NCBI GenBank assembly: GCA_012932865.1
Contig: SAXG01000014.1
Span: 62,001-126,000 of the forward strand
DNA length: 64,000 nucleotides
Reading direction: 5' to 3'
From: Amylostereum areolatum
Taxonomy: Eukaryota > Basidiomycota > Agaricomycetes > Russulales > Stereaceae
Both the position numbers and the translations under genes were made by a program. Under the pieces are notes generated by a model. The model searched no databases. It worked only from the letters and a program-made list of their open reading frames with translations, and had not been told where the DNA came from. This document shows positions 40,497-53,345 of this stretch, piece by piece; position 1 is the first letter of the stretch; each line of letters begins with the position of its first letter.

Positions 40497-43400
40497 TCAA
40501 AACTCCTCCTGCTTAATACAATCCATCCACTGTGTTCCATGCCTTACTCCAGCAAAGTCAATGACAGGTGAGGGCCTCCCAAGAACCAACTTTGTTCCAG
40601 ACCATCGCAATCCAAGTCGGTATTCATCTGGCACCCAGAGCAGAAACTGTGAGTCTCCACACGTAATCCATCCATCTTCTAAAGTGGAATCTGGTGTTGA
40701 TGAGATTGCAGTTATGGGTGACTCATAGTCAAAATTATCAATTGGACAGGGTTGGCCAATATGCATGGCTGTGGAGAGAGAAAAAATGAGCAAATCAATG
40801 GTATATTACTAATGTATGTTAAGACTGAACTTACTCTGGGTGTTCTCATAATGTTGTTTCACACAATTTGCATCCCAGATGCGGATCATCTGGTCCCCTG
40901 AGCCTGAGATAATGTAGGTCCCATTGGGTGAAGAGGCAACAGAAGTCACCCCGTTGGTGTGACCTTCTAGAGGCTGTCCCACTGCATGCCCTGTCTCTGC
41001 ATCCCAGATGCGGATTGTGTTATCATATGAGCCTGAGATGATGTGAGCCCCACTGGGTGAATATGCAACAGAAGTCACCCTGTCGGTGTGGCCTTCTAGA
41101 GGCTGTCCCACTGCATGCCCTGTCTCTGCATCCCAGATGCGGATTGTGTTATCATATGAGCCTGAGATGATGTGAGCCCCACTGGGTGAATATGCAACAG
41201 AAGTCACCCTGTCGGTGTGGCCTTCTAGAGGCTGTCCTACTGCATACCCTGTCTCTGCATCCCAGATGCGGATTGTGTTATCATCTGAGCCTGAGATGAT
41301 GTGAGCCCCACTGGGTGAATATGCAACAGAAGTCACCCCGTCGGTGTGGCCTTCTAGAGGCTGTCCCACTGCATGCCCTGTCTCTGCATCCCAGATGCGG
41401 ATTGTCTTATCACCTGAGCCTGAGATGATGTGAGCCCCACTGGGTGAATATGCAACAGAAGTCACCCAGCTGGGGCCTTCTAGAGGCTGTCCCACTGCAT
41501 GCCCTGTCTCTGCATCCCAGATGCGGATTGTCTTATCATATGAGCCTGAGATGATGTGAGCCCCACTGGGTGAATATGCAACAGAAGTCACCACGTCGGT
41601 GTGGCCTTCTAGAGGCTGTCCCACTGCATGCCCTGTCTCTGCATCCCAGATGCGGATTGTCTTATCATATGAGCCTGAGATGATGTGAGCCCCACTGGGT
41701 GAATATGCAACAGAAGTCACCCCGTCGGTGTGGCCTTCTAGAGGCTGTCCCACTGCATGCCCTGTCTCTGCATCCCAGATGCGGATTGTCTTATCATATG
41801 AGCCTGAGATGATGTGAGCCCCACTGGGTGAATATGCAACAGAAGTCACCACGTCGGTGTGGCCTTCTAGAGGCTGTCCCACTGCATGCCCTGTCTCTGC
41901 ATCCCAGATGCGGATTGTCTTATCATATGAGCCTGAGATGATGTGAGCCCCACTGGGTGAATATGCAACAGAAGTCACCCCGTCGGTGTGGCCTTCTAGA
42001 GGCTGTCCCACTGCATGCCCTGTCTCTGCATCCCAGATGCGGATTGTGTTATCATCTGAGCCTGAGATGATGTGAGCCCCACTGGGTGAATATGCAACAG
42101 AAGTCACCCAGTCGGTGTGGCCTTCTAGAGGCTGTCCTACTGCATACCCTGTCTCTGCATCCCAGATGCGGATTGTCTTATCATATGAGCCTGAGATGAT
42201 GTGAGCCCCACTGGGTGAATATGCAACAGAAGTCACCCAGCTGGGGCCTTCTAGAGGCTGTCCAACTGCATGCCCTGTCTCTGCATCCCAGATGCGGATT
42301 GTCTTATCACCTGAGCCTGAGATGATGTGAGCCCCACTGGGTGAATATGCAACAGAAGTCACATGGGAAGTACAACCTCGCAAGACATTCTGCATAATAG
42401 GCCATTTCAACCTATGATTGTGTATCCTAGGGATGCATGGCAGCTTAGATAAGTAGTGCTTTCGAAGGACAGAAGATGTTGGGGTAAATGGTATGGCAGA
42501 ATGGTAAATATGAGGTGCTGATTCAGAAATCAGCCCCCCAAATTGGCTCACAAACCGCTGAGCATCCTGTACAAATGCCAACAGTCCAGACATTGAGTCA
42601 TTCTATAGCAGATAGATTTGAGATTTATGTTATCCAACCTACACATTGTAATTTACGTACCTTTAAGTACCTTGCTGTCGCTCGCAATGCATTACCCGCT
42701 CGGTTGACTTCCCCCATTACACTTAGCAGCTCCAGCCAGAAGAGAACCTTGTTATGTATAAACACATGGAGGGCATCCTGAATGTCAGAGTTACTGAAAA
42801 GAACAAGGTGATCCTGCCAGTGCCTTGCAGAATATAGCAGAACAGGAGCAGCAGCCTCATTGAGGCGGTGAGAAAGATCAGGAACATCTCTATTCCGAAT
42901 GTAGGAACTTTCCAAGTGGCAGATATTGAATCTGAGGTGCTTGTTCATGACTTGAATAGACCCAAGAGCCATGGTGTAGTCTGCATCCTGTTGATTGACA
43001 TGCCATTTTCTGCTGCGCTCTTTTGTTGTGAGGAAGTCACGGAAGGAAGTGTGGAAAGGTCTAATTGGGGTTTCACGGTCTCCAACACCACTCAGAAGAG
43101 CACCCAAGTATCGCACAACAAGATTCACCTCATCAACAGAGGTACCACTCCCACAACAGCGAAGTTCATGCAAGGCATTTATAGATAGGGGCTCTGAGGC
43201 ACTAAGGATCTGGGCCATGACAGAGCAGAAACGGGCTACAGTGTTGCTATCATGCCCAAAGGCTTGTTCAAGAATCCCTGAGTATAGTGTGTCAAGTGGC
43301 TGGAGCCCGGTATTATCAATAGCACTCAGTAGGCTGTCAAAGCATTCCTTCAATGTCTGCCCTCCTGTCGAAGGCAGTAGCACTTCACATGCTGTGAACG

Positions 43401-45383
43401 CCCATTGGAACAGTCCCTCCGCCTTCTTAGTGAGCAATTTATAGTTGGAATCATCCAGACGCCCTGCCGCGGAATCAGCCTGCGAGAGGGTATGCTCAAT
43501 GTAGACACCAATATCTGCCGTTGCCTCCGTCCGTTGGGAGTCCAAATCTACACAGTAAACGAGCGGGTTTGCGTTGATGGCACTCAGAACATCAGCCTCT
43601 CGACGAGACGTAATGAGGATGCGGAAATTGGAAGGTAGTTCTTGCGCTTGTTGGGCCAAAAGAGTAAGGAGACGCGTTCGCGAACGGCGGTCCCCACTTT
43701 CGTCGAAAGCATCGATGATGACAAGCACGGGTCCTGTGACTGTAACCAGACCCGCAGGCTTCACGATGAGATTCTCCCATTGCGAGTCTATCCCCGGAGC
43801 GTCCACTAGCCAAGCATTTTCCCGGATGACGCTCGCCAGCGCACGCCTACAGCCAGGATCCCAGTTGGCAAGGTTATACGCGATGGTACTGAAAACCGAC
43901 TCCGGACGACGCTCGGTTTGAAAGCTGCGATCGAAACAGAAAAAAGAACCCAGTCGGCGGAGCTTCTGAAATTGATATCCAATGGCGTGGGCTATGGCCG
44001 ATTTGCCCGCCCCTGCGCCCCCTACAAGAAAACACACACGAGTGCTGTTTGTATCGTTGACCCACTCCGAAACGATCTCCAGTGTCTGAGTACGGGTTCC
44101 TGGGAGGCATGTCTTTGACGTGTTCATACCCGCCGCGCGAACATGGATTAGTTTTTCCAGCTGCACATTATCGCCTGCGAACGCGAATATTCAGCAGGAT
44201 TACTCGGACAGAAACAGAATGCGCACCAATGGCCTCCAGGTCGTCTAGAATACGCATCGTCGTGATCTCGAGGCGTAATACCCCTCCCGTCGTGAACGCG
44301 TTCTGGAGCTGGTCGAACGTGGCCATGTACTTTGTGATCTGATTATCGACATCCGTCCCAGAAACAACATTCTTGGCTGCTCGGAGCCCTGCGGTGAAAT
44401 TTCAAAATGGGCGTTGCAGCGGGAGACTGAGGGCACACTTACAGAAATTCTTGACCTTAGCGTAGTCCCGAATAAAATGCGCGCACTCGACCGTTTGGAG
44501 GGACATGCGCTGAAGCACGGACTTCCGCTCGATGTCGAGATTCTTCAGATGCTGCGACGTGTTTACGTGACCGTAAATGTCGTTCATGGTCTCCAGAAGC
44601 TTCTGCATGGACTTGTCGCGCTCGTCTTGAGAGAGGATCGGCTTCGGAAATCTCAGCGTGGATGCCAAGACGAAAAGGAGCACGAAAGCTCACCTTGACG
44701 GCCCCCAATAGTATACTAGATGCCATTTTCGCGTATGGATGGATCTGATCACCGACAAATGATCAATATGAATCGATAAGTAGCACCAGGAGGGAACGTA
44801 CCTCTCCGATGGTCTCGATCAACGACGCAAATATTCCGACTTTGTTGAGGAGCTGGTCCCATGTGTCCAGCGTGCTTGACATTCCTTCCACGCCCGAGGT
44901 GGCTGCATCCACGCCCGACGCGACCGACATAACACCGCCACCAGGCGAACGTATCTGCACCATAGCGTTGCCCGCTTCTTCAGCCGCGCGCCCGAGGACA
45001 ATAAGGGTTTCATCTGGGGTGTGGATTTCGTTGACGTTAGGGAGCGAAGGAAGTTCGGAAGGGCTCGGTTCCTGTGCATCGGAGGCGGCTGTTGGGCATG
45101 ACACAAGAAGGGACGATACAGGTCGAATACGCACCGCTGTCGGCGTCGCATGCATTTCTTGTTGCTGGCTAGGGGTGGCCTTCGACTGAGTTTTAGCCCT
45201 AGTATCCGATTCTTCGACAAAGAGGTGACATACCTGGGCATCGGTGCTCCTATCTCTGTCTGGTGTTACCGTCGACGTCGTACCATGAGTGCCCTCGGCG
45301 CCAGGTCCGGACAATCCTGGCCGTTTAGAGCGACCAAACGCTTTCTTGACGAGTTTCTTGCCCTTTTCTTGGAACTTGCGCAT
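40497..45383 (-). CDS. NACHT-WD40 STAND (NLR-like) protein
   Basis: A large multi-exon gene. The first exon starts at 45383 with a basic leader (KKLVKKAFGRSKR) and then a helical N-terminal domain typical of basidiomycete STAND proteins (GIFASLIETIGE, IHPYAKMASSILL, QRMSLQTVECAHFIRDYA). The NACHT exon (44174-42661) has Walker A GGAGAGKSA, Walker B VLVIIDAFDE and an ITSRRE sensor-like motif. The exon 42602-40835 carries a linker and 12 WD40 repeats, and 40768-40497 is a C-terminal tail (LLLWVPDEYR, HGTQWMDC) often seen after such repeats. Introns fixed: 44389-44442, 44175-44226, 42603-42660, 40769-40834. Relatives such as HET-D/E control heterokaryon incompatibility and possibly other non-self responses. 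The protein is probably cytosolic and nucleotide-switched. The 5' intron pattern (44.6-45.4 kb) is approximate. Confidence 0.9.
40880..42372 (-). repeat. Array of 12 near-identical 129-bp WD40 repeats
   Basis: The unit is 43 codons; one block falls to 41 codons where HT is lost (before SWV). Eleven units are almost identical in DNA, while the twelfth (C-terminal) is diverged. Variation is confined to a few codons: the two residues before VTSV (SW, DW, DG, DV, DR, NG), the residue after ISGS (Y, G, D), the next-but-one (K or N), and H or Y in TG-AVG. This is high internal conservation with focused variability. Confidence 0.92.
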
Positions 45384-48297
45384 TGTGGATCAATAGGTAT
45401 GAGGATGCTGGTGAGAGCGACGAGGAGAACGGAGAACACGAGGCGGTCCCAGGGCGGTCCCAAGGTTCTCGGCGCTCGGAGAGTCCCGAGCAAAATAAAC
45501 TCGTTACTCGTCCTTCATCTAAATTGTCCTTTGCATTCGCCTCGGTCCACGACATCTCCGTCTACCGACTCTTTTATATTCTTTCCCACTCGAATGACGT
45601 CTTTCCTTGGCTCATGATACTGGGCGCGCAAACCCCCAACGCTACCGCATTCCCTGGGTCACCTTCCTCGCCATCAGACTCGGAGTCAGCGACTAGTATA
45701 GCCGTATCACCACATCACCACGGTCCTTGCATCGGTATCCGACAATTGAAGAAGACTGTCGAGGTAACTCTCGCGCTCACGCTAGGGTTTTCAGCTCAGA
45801 GAGTGGACGTTTATCAAGCTGGTCGTTCGACGCTGTCGGGAGACACCTTGTGCGATGGCCCGGAGATGCGTTCTCTTTTGATCGCCGTCTTCTTTGAGTC
45901 CTACGAGGCTGCTCAATTCTGGATTCCACTTGGATTCCAATTCCACTTCCACTTGCCCCTCGTCCGATCGCGTCAGCAATCGCAGGCACAGCGGGGGCTC
46001 CACGCCGAACTGAGCCTCCCCTCTTCCCAGCTTCTACGTACCCCTTCATCAGGTCCTGCCCTCAAAATTTCCGGGGAAGAATAGGTTAACGACGAGAATC
46101 TCAGAGCCATGGTCGTGCGTGACGATGTCCACGTCGATTCGATGAAGCCGTGACCCGTTTACAAACCAGGACCAGACGTGTGTCTTCTTTCTATCTTTCC
46201 CTCCCCCCCAACGCTGAGACCTCGGCTATAGCGACAACCACTCCCCGTCCTCACAACCTCGATTTCTTGCGCTTACAGCCGTGGCAGACGATATCGTCGT
46301 GGACTCCAACAATGATAGAAAGCAGAAACATCCACGCAACAAGCGAGAGCGTGACGATTGCCTCGTATGTGCTCTGTCACGGTACGACACGCCGAACGAC
46401 TGAGATTGCGGACGGAGAAACGCAAAGCTCTCGAACGCGTTGTCAAGTCTTTTCATTCTCGTTTTCACGACGTTTCGCTCCGCGCTCGTCGTTTGGGGGG
46501 CGGCGCGTACGATAAGTATGTGTTTATCTCAGTGTATGCACCGTGCTTCACCACCGCGTCCAATGGATACATTCTTTCATCAGGCGCGCGTACTCGGCCG
46601 CTATAAAACCTAACATGTAGGGGGCGCCGCAGCTACCACCGGTTCATCTCGACGGTGCGACGGTTGTCACTGGCAGTAGTGTGCAAACCGGGGCTGAGGT
46701 TATCAAAGACGGTCCGTCCTCGTCCCCGATGTTCGTTTCTACCAACTCTCTCTCCTAGACACCTTTGCTCGAACAGCATCCTTTTTTATTCTGTGTTTCT
46801 CTACGCCGAACGCAAACTAACAAGCTCTATTGCATCAATGCATTATCCTGGCACCTCCGCTTCTTTTTCTCCAGTCCTCCCCGGAACCCGCATCTGCCAA
46901 CTTGAAATTTCGGAACCTCCTTATCGTCAAGCGGGACCGTGCTTACCTGACAAACGAAGAGGAGAAACTAGGAGATTCTCGTTGTCTGGGTGCCCCACGA
47001 AGGTCGCGGCGGGTCCCTAGATCAGGCGGGTCGTGCTGTAGGGCACCCGTTTGAATGGTAGAAGGGCGCACAAGTATATCCACCTGGCTATGGTTTCTGA
47101 TGACCGGCTTGGTGCGTTTTTTTTCATCTGCTTTCTATTTCATGTGCTCGTCCCTCGATCCTGATGCCATTCCCTTGGGGCCTTGTCGGGTCGTCCGTGT
47201 TCTTTTCATTCGCGACGCACGTTCATCAGTCGATGGGCGTACTACACTATTCCTTCCCCTGTGTTCCGCGATAGAGGCTCTGAAGGAGTGTCCGACGCCC
47301 TCAGGAATATATACCATATCGGCCTCTCGATGCTCTTTTCAGTTTGCGTTCATGGTTTCTATTTTTTCCCTTCAGCTCTCCGCCTCTCTCTTTTCGGTCT
47401 ACGCTCTCCATACCTCTCCACCTATACATGCCCAACATTGGTGGCGTACACTTTCTCATGGCCAATAATCATGCATCTTGCCTTCCCTCACGCGTGGACT
47501 GGTCTCTACGACCACGATCGCCATTCCACGCGCGGTCGAAACTCTTCTCATGCCATTCGTCATGCAAGCAGGTGGAACTTTTGCACTCCTCGACCACCAT
47601 CCCACCGTTCATTCCATCCTACGCCAAGCCGACTTCATCCTCCACTTCTCGTAAAATAAACTTTATTTCAATCTTGATCATCTCATCTCCTTGGTGTAGT
47701 ATAACTTCATGTATATATCGCATCAGCCCGAGACGGTGCATCTAGCCACTTTGTTCGCGTGTGTAGCCCTTCTCGCATATGATTGATGAGCGGGACAGCG
47801 CTGATCGAGATGAAGGTTGAGTACTTGAGTGGTACGTTGCCAGGAGGGGGACTACACGCTGTTGCGACTTGCGTCAAATCTACCAGTGCGGTTACTTACC
47901 TTATACATTCAGACATTGCAAATGTACTCAGGACTGGCAGTTCAAGTCACTGGTCGACGACGACCTGGGTGTCTCGCGAGAGATAAAGGATATAATGAGT
48001 CGAATAAGCGATGCGAGGATATATACAAGATGATGCAGTGAGCAGGAGTAGAAAAACAACAGAGGTCCGAGGAATACAACAACATGGGGGCGATACATGC
48101 GCGAGTGTATACAACAGGAGAGTGTGACGTATCAGATGAGCACGACGGGGAGCGACAACGGGGGGTGAAGGTAAGAGGCCCACACATGGGGTAAAAGCAA
48201 GCAAAGGATAGCAAACAACAGTGGGAAAGGTAAATGGAGGGAAGACAAAACGGAGCAGGTGAGAAGTCGATGAGCATAAGTTTAGTGAAGAGAGACT
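45384..48297. other. Intergenic stretch, no gene recognised
   Basis: 2.9 kb between the start of the STAND gene and the 3' end of the HMG-box gene. Several frames of 100-230 codons exist on the plus strand, but none shows a domain, signal peptide or sensible composition. It probably holds the STAND promoter and the HMG 3' untranslated region. Confidence 0.45.
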
Positions 48298-50144
48298 CTA
48301 AAACCAATTGCTGGGAGGGAACTCGTCCCTGGGGTCGATAGTCACGACGCTGCCCTGGGTTGACGCATCAGGCATGTGCATAAAGATCGACGAAGGGCTC
48401 TGTGTGCCCACGATCTCTGGGCTCCACATGGAGTCGGTCCGCGCTCTGGACGTCGGCAGCCGCCAGCTGGCGACGGACTCCATTCCCAGATACGGGGAAT
48501 CGTAGTCGGCGCTGCTGGGACGCGCTTGGCGAGAATCGGTAGTCTGGTTGCTTCCGCTGCTGGTACGAAAAACGGGGGGGCTGGATAACGAGGCAGGGAA
48601 GGACCGGGACATTAATCCACTGTCGTTTCCACTAAAGAAGGCGAGCTCGTTTCCAGTCCCGCTGCCGGCGAAAGGGCCCATGTAGTACGGCTCCGAGTCG
48701 CTTGAGCTGAGGTCTGCAGACATCGACGTTAGAGTCGCGAACGATCTGGGGGGAGTGAAAGGAGAGTCGGGACGAGGGTAAGTGAAGCCTTGACCGAATT
48801 CTGGGAGCGGCGGAATGGACGGCAGGATATTGGGTTGTGCGTAATAATGGCCTAGGCCAGCTTCTGGACGAAACAGCGCGGGAGAGGGCCATCGTTTCTC
48901 AGCGTTGAGATGAGCGTCCGTGGCCAAGCTTGTTTGTTGGAGGAGATACGCGTCCCACTGTGAAGAATCAAGCCCATCGGAGCTGTTTGAGAAGCCCGCG
49001 AGACCGTACACAGAAGCCGCGGCGTCGTGTAGGTCGGTCATCTGAGGGGTATAGAGGGCCATGTCCGTAGCTGTTGAGCCGCTCGATAGACCTTCAAATT
49101 CGTGGGATCGACCGGCGTCAGATCGATAGTCGTATTCCATCGCAGGCTCCGGAGCCAGCGAGGTGCTCGGTGCTGGTGGGGTCGTCTGCAGGGCGCTGGC
49201 GTTCCAGGCATTGGAGTGGAGTGGGAGTGTCCCCGCGGAAGAATCTCCGTTGAGGGAAGCGGGGACGCGGTATCCCTAAGGAGGTGTTAGTCGATCTGTA
49301 CGCATCATTTAGAGCTGAAGCACGCACCTCATAAGATGGCACCTCGCGAGCGGAGGACCCGGAGCTTGAAGCCTCACTGGCAGCATCGTCGCCAATCCAG
49401 CTCGTCGGCCGGCTGATGCGTTTCGAGCTCTATAGTGATGATCAGCGACGAAGAAACATTCTGCGACGCCGGGCGTACCGTCGGTTTCTCCTTCAGATCT
49501 TCATCCTCCGCATCGTCGTCTTCTGCGTCGTCGTCCTCCGCATCGTCACCCTTGGTCTTCGAGCGCTTCGGCTGCGGCCTGTACTTGTACCCAGGGAACC
49601 CCAATCCATGGATCTTGCTCATTATCGCTGCTAGCGATGCGAAATGGGCTCTAACATCGGGGCTCTCCGCGTGCCAGAGTTCACCGGCCATCTTCGAATG
49701 CGCCTTCCCGCGGGGTATCTTTCCCCCCCGAAACTTTGCGATGTACCGCTCGTGCGATTTGTAAAGAAAGAATTTGTTAGAGGGGCGGGGAATTTTGATC
49801 GACACGTCTGCAGTCTTGACAGCGTCGCACCACGCTTCGTGCTGCGTCCACTTCTTGAAACCCTTACTAGTTCGGATGCAAGGGTATATGCACGCTTCGA
49901 GCTGGGCCTGTGTCATGGTGGGTACCTCATTCTCAGGAGGCAGATCGCCGTGCATGCAAAGGGGGTCGCTGCAATACATGCGGAGACCGTTGCTGTGGAG
50001 GACGACGGGAACCGCAAGAGAGGAAGATGGAGGTGGGGGAGAGGAAAAGGACGATGGGGCGGCATGCCGCTTTGAGCGTTTGGCTTTGGAGTATGGTTGG
50101 GGTCCCCTGTCGGCTCGTGGTGGCGCCTTCTGGCGAGTGGCCAT
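48298..50144 (-). CDS. HMG-box transcription factor
   Basis: Exons 50144-49479, 49429-49328 and 49275-48298 (introns 49 and 52 bp) encode 581 residues. Residues 117-190 form an HMG box of the sequence-specific MATA/SOX type: IPRPSNKFFLYKSH, then KMAGELWHAESPDVRAHF, ending YKYRPQPKRSK. A basic stretch precedes it, an acidic DDAED repeat follows (about 200-215), and the remaining 350 residues are Ser/Pro-rich with MEYDYRSD and PSSADYDSPYLG, like an activation domain. Related basidiomycete factors act in mating, pheromone response and fruiting. An in-frame ATG at 50285 would add 47 low-complexity residues. A STE3-type receptor gene lies 3.2 kb away. Target genes are unknown. Confidence 0.85.
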
Positions 50145-52486
50145 GAGGGATAATTGAAGTGAGAGAGGAGAACGAGAAGATCCGACGACGGTGCCGCCTG
50201 GAGAATGGGGGGTTGTGGTTGACGTGGTTGAAGTGGTTGAACGAGGCGCGGAGTTTCGATTCGCGGGAGAAAAGAAACAACGCACAACGTCACGTTATCG
50301 AGACAGTGAAAACGTTGCCGCCTATTGTCCCTCCGGGCGGGACACCGGCTCGACGCCGCGGCCGGGGGAGGCAATGCCTTGGAGGCCCTTTCTTTCGTCA
50401 ACCCATTCCTTTGCACCACGACATGGGCGATGGCTGAGGGGACGATGCCGTCTTGCTCTGTTCCCGAGGTCGGAATGTCCGGGCGTTGAAGGTGGGTCTG
50501 AAGGTGAGAGTCGACCGGTGCGGCCTAATGGACCCCCCTCGATTTATCTGCCACCACCGGGCGATATGGTTCGACTTTCGGCGGTCTGGAACATAGGAGA
50601 ACCTCTTGCCTACGTTATCGGATGACTTTGGGAGAGAATCTCCGTCCTGGCAAGTCGAGGTCCTCGAATCCTCGCGGGGATGTCGACCCCACCTCTTCGA
50701 TGCTTTCGTTTGGGTCCGGTTGGTTGGTTTGCTCTGATTTTCTGCGAGGACGATCTTGACGGCTTCCTCTCGAAGAAAGCCACGAAACGCCGTCCGTACG
50801 GGGGCCGGTGTTTTCCATATCGACGATGGATGATGGCTACTCCCGATGCTCCCTGGTAAGTGATTTCGTGCACCAACCTTCCTGTCTGACCGTTTCGTGC
50901 TGCTTTCAACGCGCTTCCTCTCAGTATTTCGTTGTCCTGGGAAGCAAGGGGACATTCACCTCGCGATCTTCAGGTACCGCGACGCGTCGTCCTTGGGTGA
51001 GCGAAGGCTCAAAGTGCCGGACCAATCTTCGTCCTCAGGATGCAGTGCAATCGCAAAGCTCAACGCATGTGCAAATGGAAAACGTTGACGTATATTTGTG
51101 GATGTTCAATGATTTACGACGTGCGTACGTGCTTTGCATTTCGAAGTACGTTCTTACATCTTACCTGCAGTGTTTATGAGCATTCCGCCTAATCGTGCAT
51201 AAACACGCAAAGCACACCCGTATATGTCCCGTCTCCCCTCCCCCGAAAGCCCTGCGTTGCGTTGTATGAGGGCGAAATGCGTAGGTCGACGGCGCCCGTG
51301 TTTGATGTTCAACACTTCGGGGTCTGAGTGTGCGAGGCCAATTATCGATCCAAAGGGGGGTCGGAGCTGTTCGTCCTGCGTTCTTCAGCTTACTCGGATG
51401 GTGGAAAGCAATTCATAGACGTGAAAAAACACCCAGCGGTGAAGATGGTGGTAGGAGGAAAAACCGGGTAGGCGCCCGTAAACATCAACCGTCGCAGGGC
51501 GCCGCCAATGGCCAATGGCAAGGCGACGATGGCCGTCGGCCGCGTTTATCCGACGCCGCCTTCGACCTCGACCACGACCACGACGTCCGCCAGCTAGCGT
51601 CTTTGCCGTCTCAACTGCTCAGAATTGAGAGCGTCTGCCGTGGAGAGCGCCGTCAGGTTCGCTTTACCATTTTTGCTTGTAACAAAAGGACTAATGCCAC
51701 ACATACCTAGGCCAGCATCTGAAGGACACACTTCACCAGCGTGGAAGACCTTGAAACAGCGAGTGTATCTCCTCGTCTTCACCACATGAACATTCACACA
51801 GACGGTCACGCTGACCGGCGATGCTTACTGTCCTCCCAGTCATTCGCACCACTGGTCGAGGTTATGCTTCATACTGAGCAGTGCGTGCCTTTCCACCTCA
51901 TCGTCGCACATCGTCTTATTGCTTTCATGTAGAAAAGCTTTACATCTTTACTCGCGTTTATTTCAGTGAAGGGTGAAGGTGGCGGAGACGGTGTTCTCAT
52001 TGACTGGGCTTTGTTGATGACAGGTGTGTTCTCGTCTATTTTACCCATTCTGATTACGAACTTACCACAGTCGTTCACCCATCGAAGATCTGCACCTCCT
52101 CTCCACACGGCCCTCCCCTGCACCCAAGACCTCCTACACATTTCCATCCAGAGCACCTGTCACCAACCTTCGTTCCGCTACCAAAGGCTGTTCGCTTTCC
52201 CGGTTCTTACTCTGACCACCCTTGGCAGAACTGGCGCCAGCTCGACCACGTTCTGCCACCGTCAACGCCTTCAAGCTTCCTTAGCCTTGGTTCGACTCGC
52301 GATTCAAGAAGGTAACAATCATTCCCCTGATGACGCCTTGGGGAATATACAGCACCAGACTTACACGGGCGAGAGTTGGATGTGGATCGGCGTTCAACGA
52401 CGCGCTCGTCTGCGAGGTCTAGCCTACATTTCTATGTCTTTTACCGTCCCAACACAACACGACGAAACTGAATGAAAATAAACCAT
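50145..52486. other. Intergenic stretch, no gene recognised
   Basis: 2.3 kb upstream of the HMG gene and past the broken end of the Hus1 fragment. I looked for short frames ending in a CaaX box (pheromone precursors) and did not find a convincing one, but splicing or very short genes could hide it. Confidence 0.4.
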
Positions 52487-52902
52487 GTTTTGTGCGGACC
52501 TTGGCGAGCGACGGGAGGAGTATATGCGTCTGTGATCACGACAACGTGTTAGAACGAAGGGGGGGAGGACAGAGGGGGAGGACGCACGTCTGGCTCCGGA
52601 TACAGCGGCTCCTTCATCCGGTCAACGTCCGCGGGCTTGAGGATGTCGATCCGGACGTCGTGCGCAACCTTGACCTTCCGTTCCATCCGCGTCGCGCCGT
52701 GAATCTCGAAGCTAAGCACCGGTGAGGCGTTCTTCTTGGAAAGCTTCATCACGATGTCCTCCGCGCCCGCGTTCTGTGCGGCGGCGGAGCGCAGGACCTG
52801 GGAGAGCGCGTCGGTGGAGAGCGCGATGGAGATCTCGTTGTTCGAGTTTGATTGGACGCGGTAGTCTGAGAACAGGGCCACGACACGAATTTGCCTTAGA
52901 GA
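52487..52902 (-). pseudogene. Hus1 (9-1-1 checkpoint clamp) gene fragment
   Basis: From the splice acceptor at 52902 the frame reads IRVVALFSDYRVQSNSNNEI, then a central Hus1 segment ending EPLYPEPD. After an intron (donor near 52580) comes THILLPSLAKVRT, which matches the start of the second clamp domain. Similarity stops abruptly at about 52487 and runs into unrelated sequence with a stop soon after. To the right of 52902 I could not find the N-terminal part of Hus1. Full Hus1 proteins are about 280-330 residues; only about 115 are present, from the middle. The coding sequence itself is well preserved. It could be a recent partial duplicate or the remains of a rearranged gene; an undetected exon structure is a weaker alternative. 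Confidence 0.7.
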
Positions 52903-53345
52903 GGAAAGTTAGATGGTCCGACCCGCCATATTATTGCGCAGATGTCCGTATAGATACTTTCATAAACTGGCATACATACGACATCTGGGTGAACTCCATA
53001 CAGATAGCAATTGGATCGAGTTTAATCCGCCCATGGCCACACAGAGTCGTATCAGGAGACCGATAAGACACGCACAAGAGCATTCAATGCAGGAAATTCA
53101 GACCACGCGTCGTGGTACTGGCGTACATACTTCCTTAGGATTTCCTCCATGCAGGATCTACACGATCTTGGTTATCTTGGCTCTTCTTGCTGAAATAAAA
53201 CAGTCAGATGGAATTCATCGCCGAGAGAACAACCACACTTTTCTGAGTAATTGACGGATGCGACTGCCGGTCGCGGGGTCCGATCAGGAAGAGCTGATAC
53301 AACTTTTACATTAGTATGTTTCAAGCGATAGCAGAGAAATTCCAG
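52903..53345. other. Gap between Hus1 fragment and pheromone receptor
   Basis: 440 bp where the N-terminal exons of Hus1 would be expected; none recognised in the three reverse frames. No other feature seen. Confidence 0.4.

Noticed and set aside
45383..47745. Several plus-strand frames of 100-230 codons
   Set aside because: They lack domains, overlap each other in different frames and have compositions typical of random GC-rich DNA.
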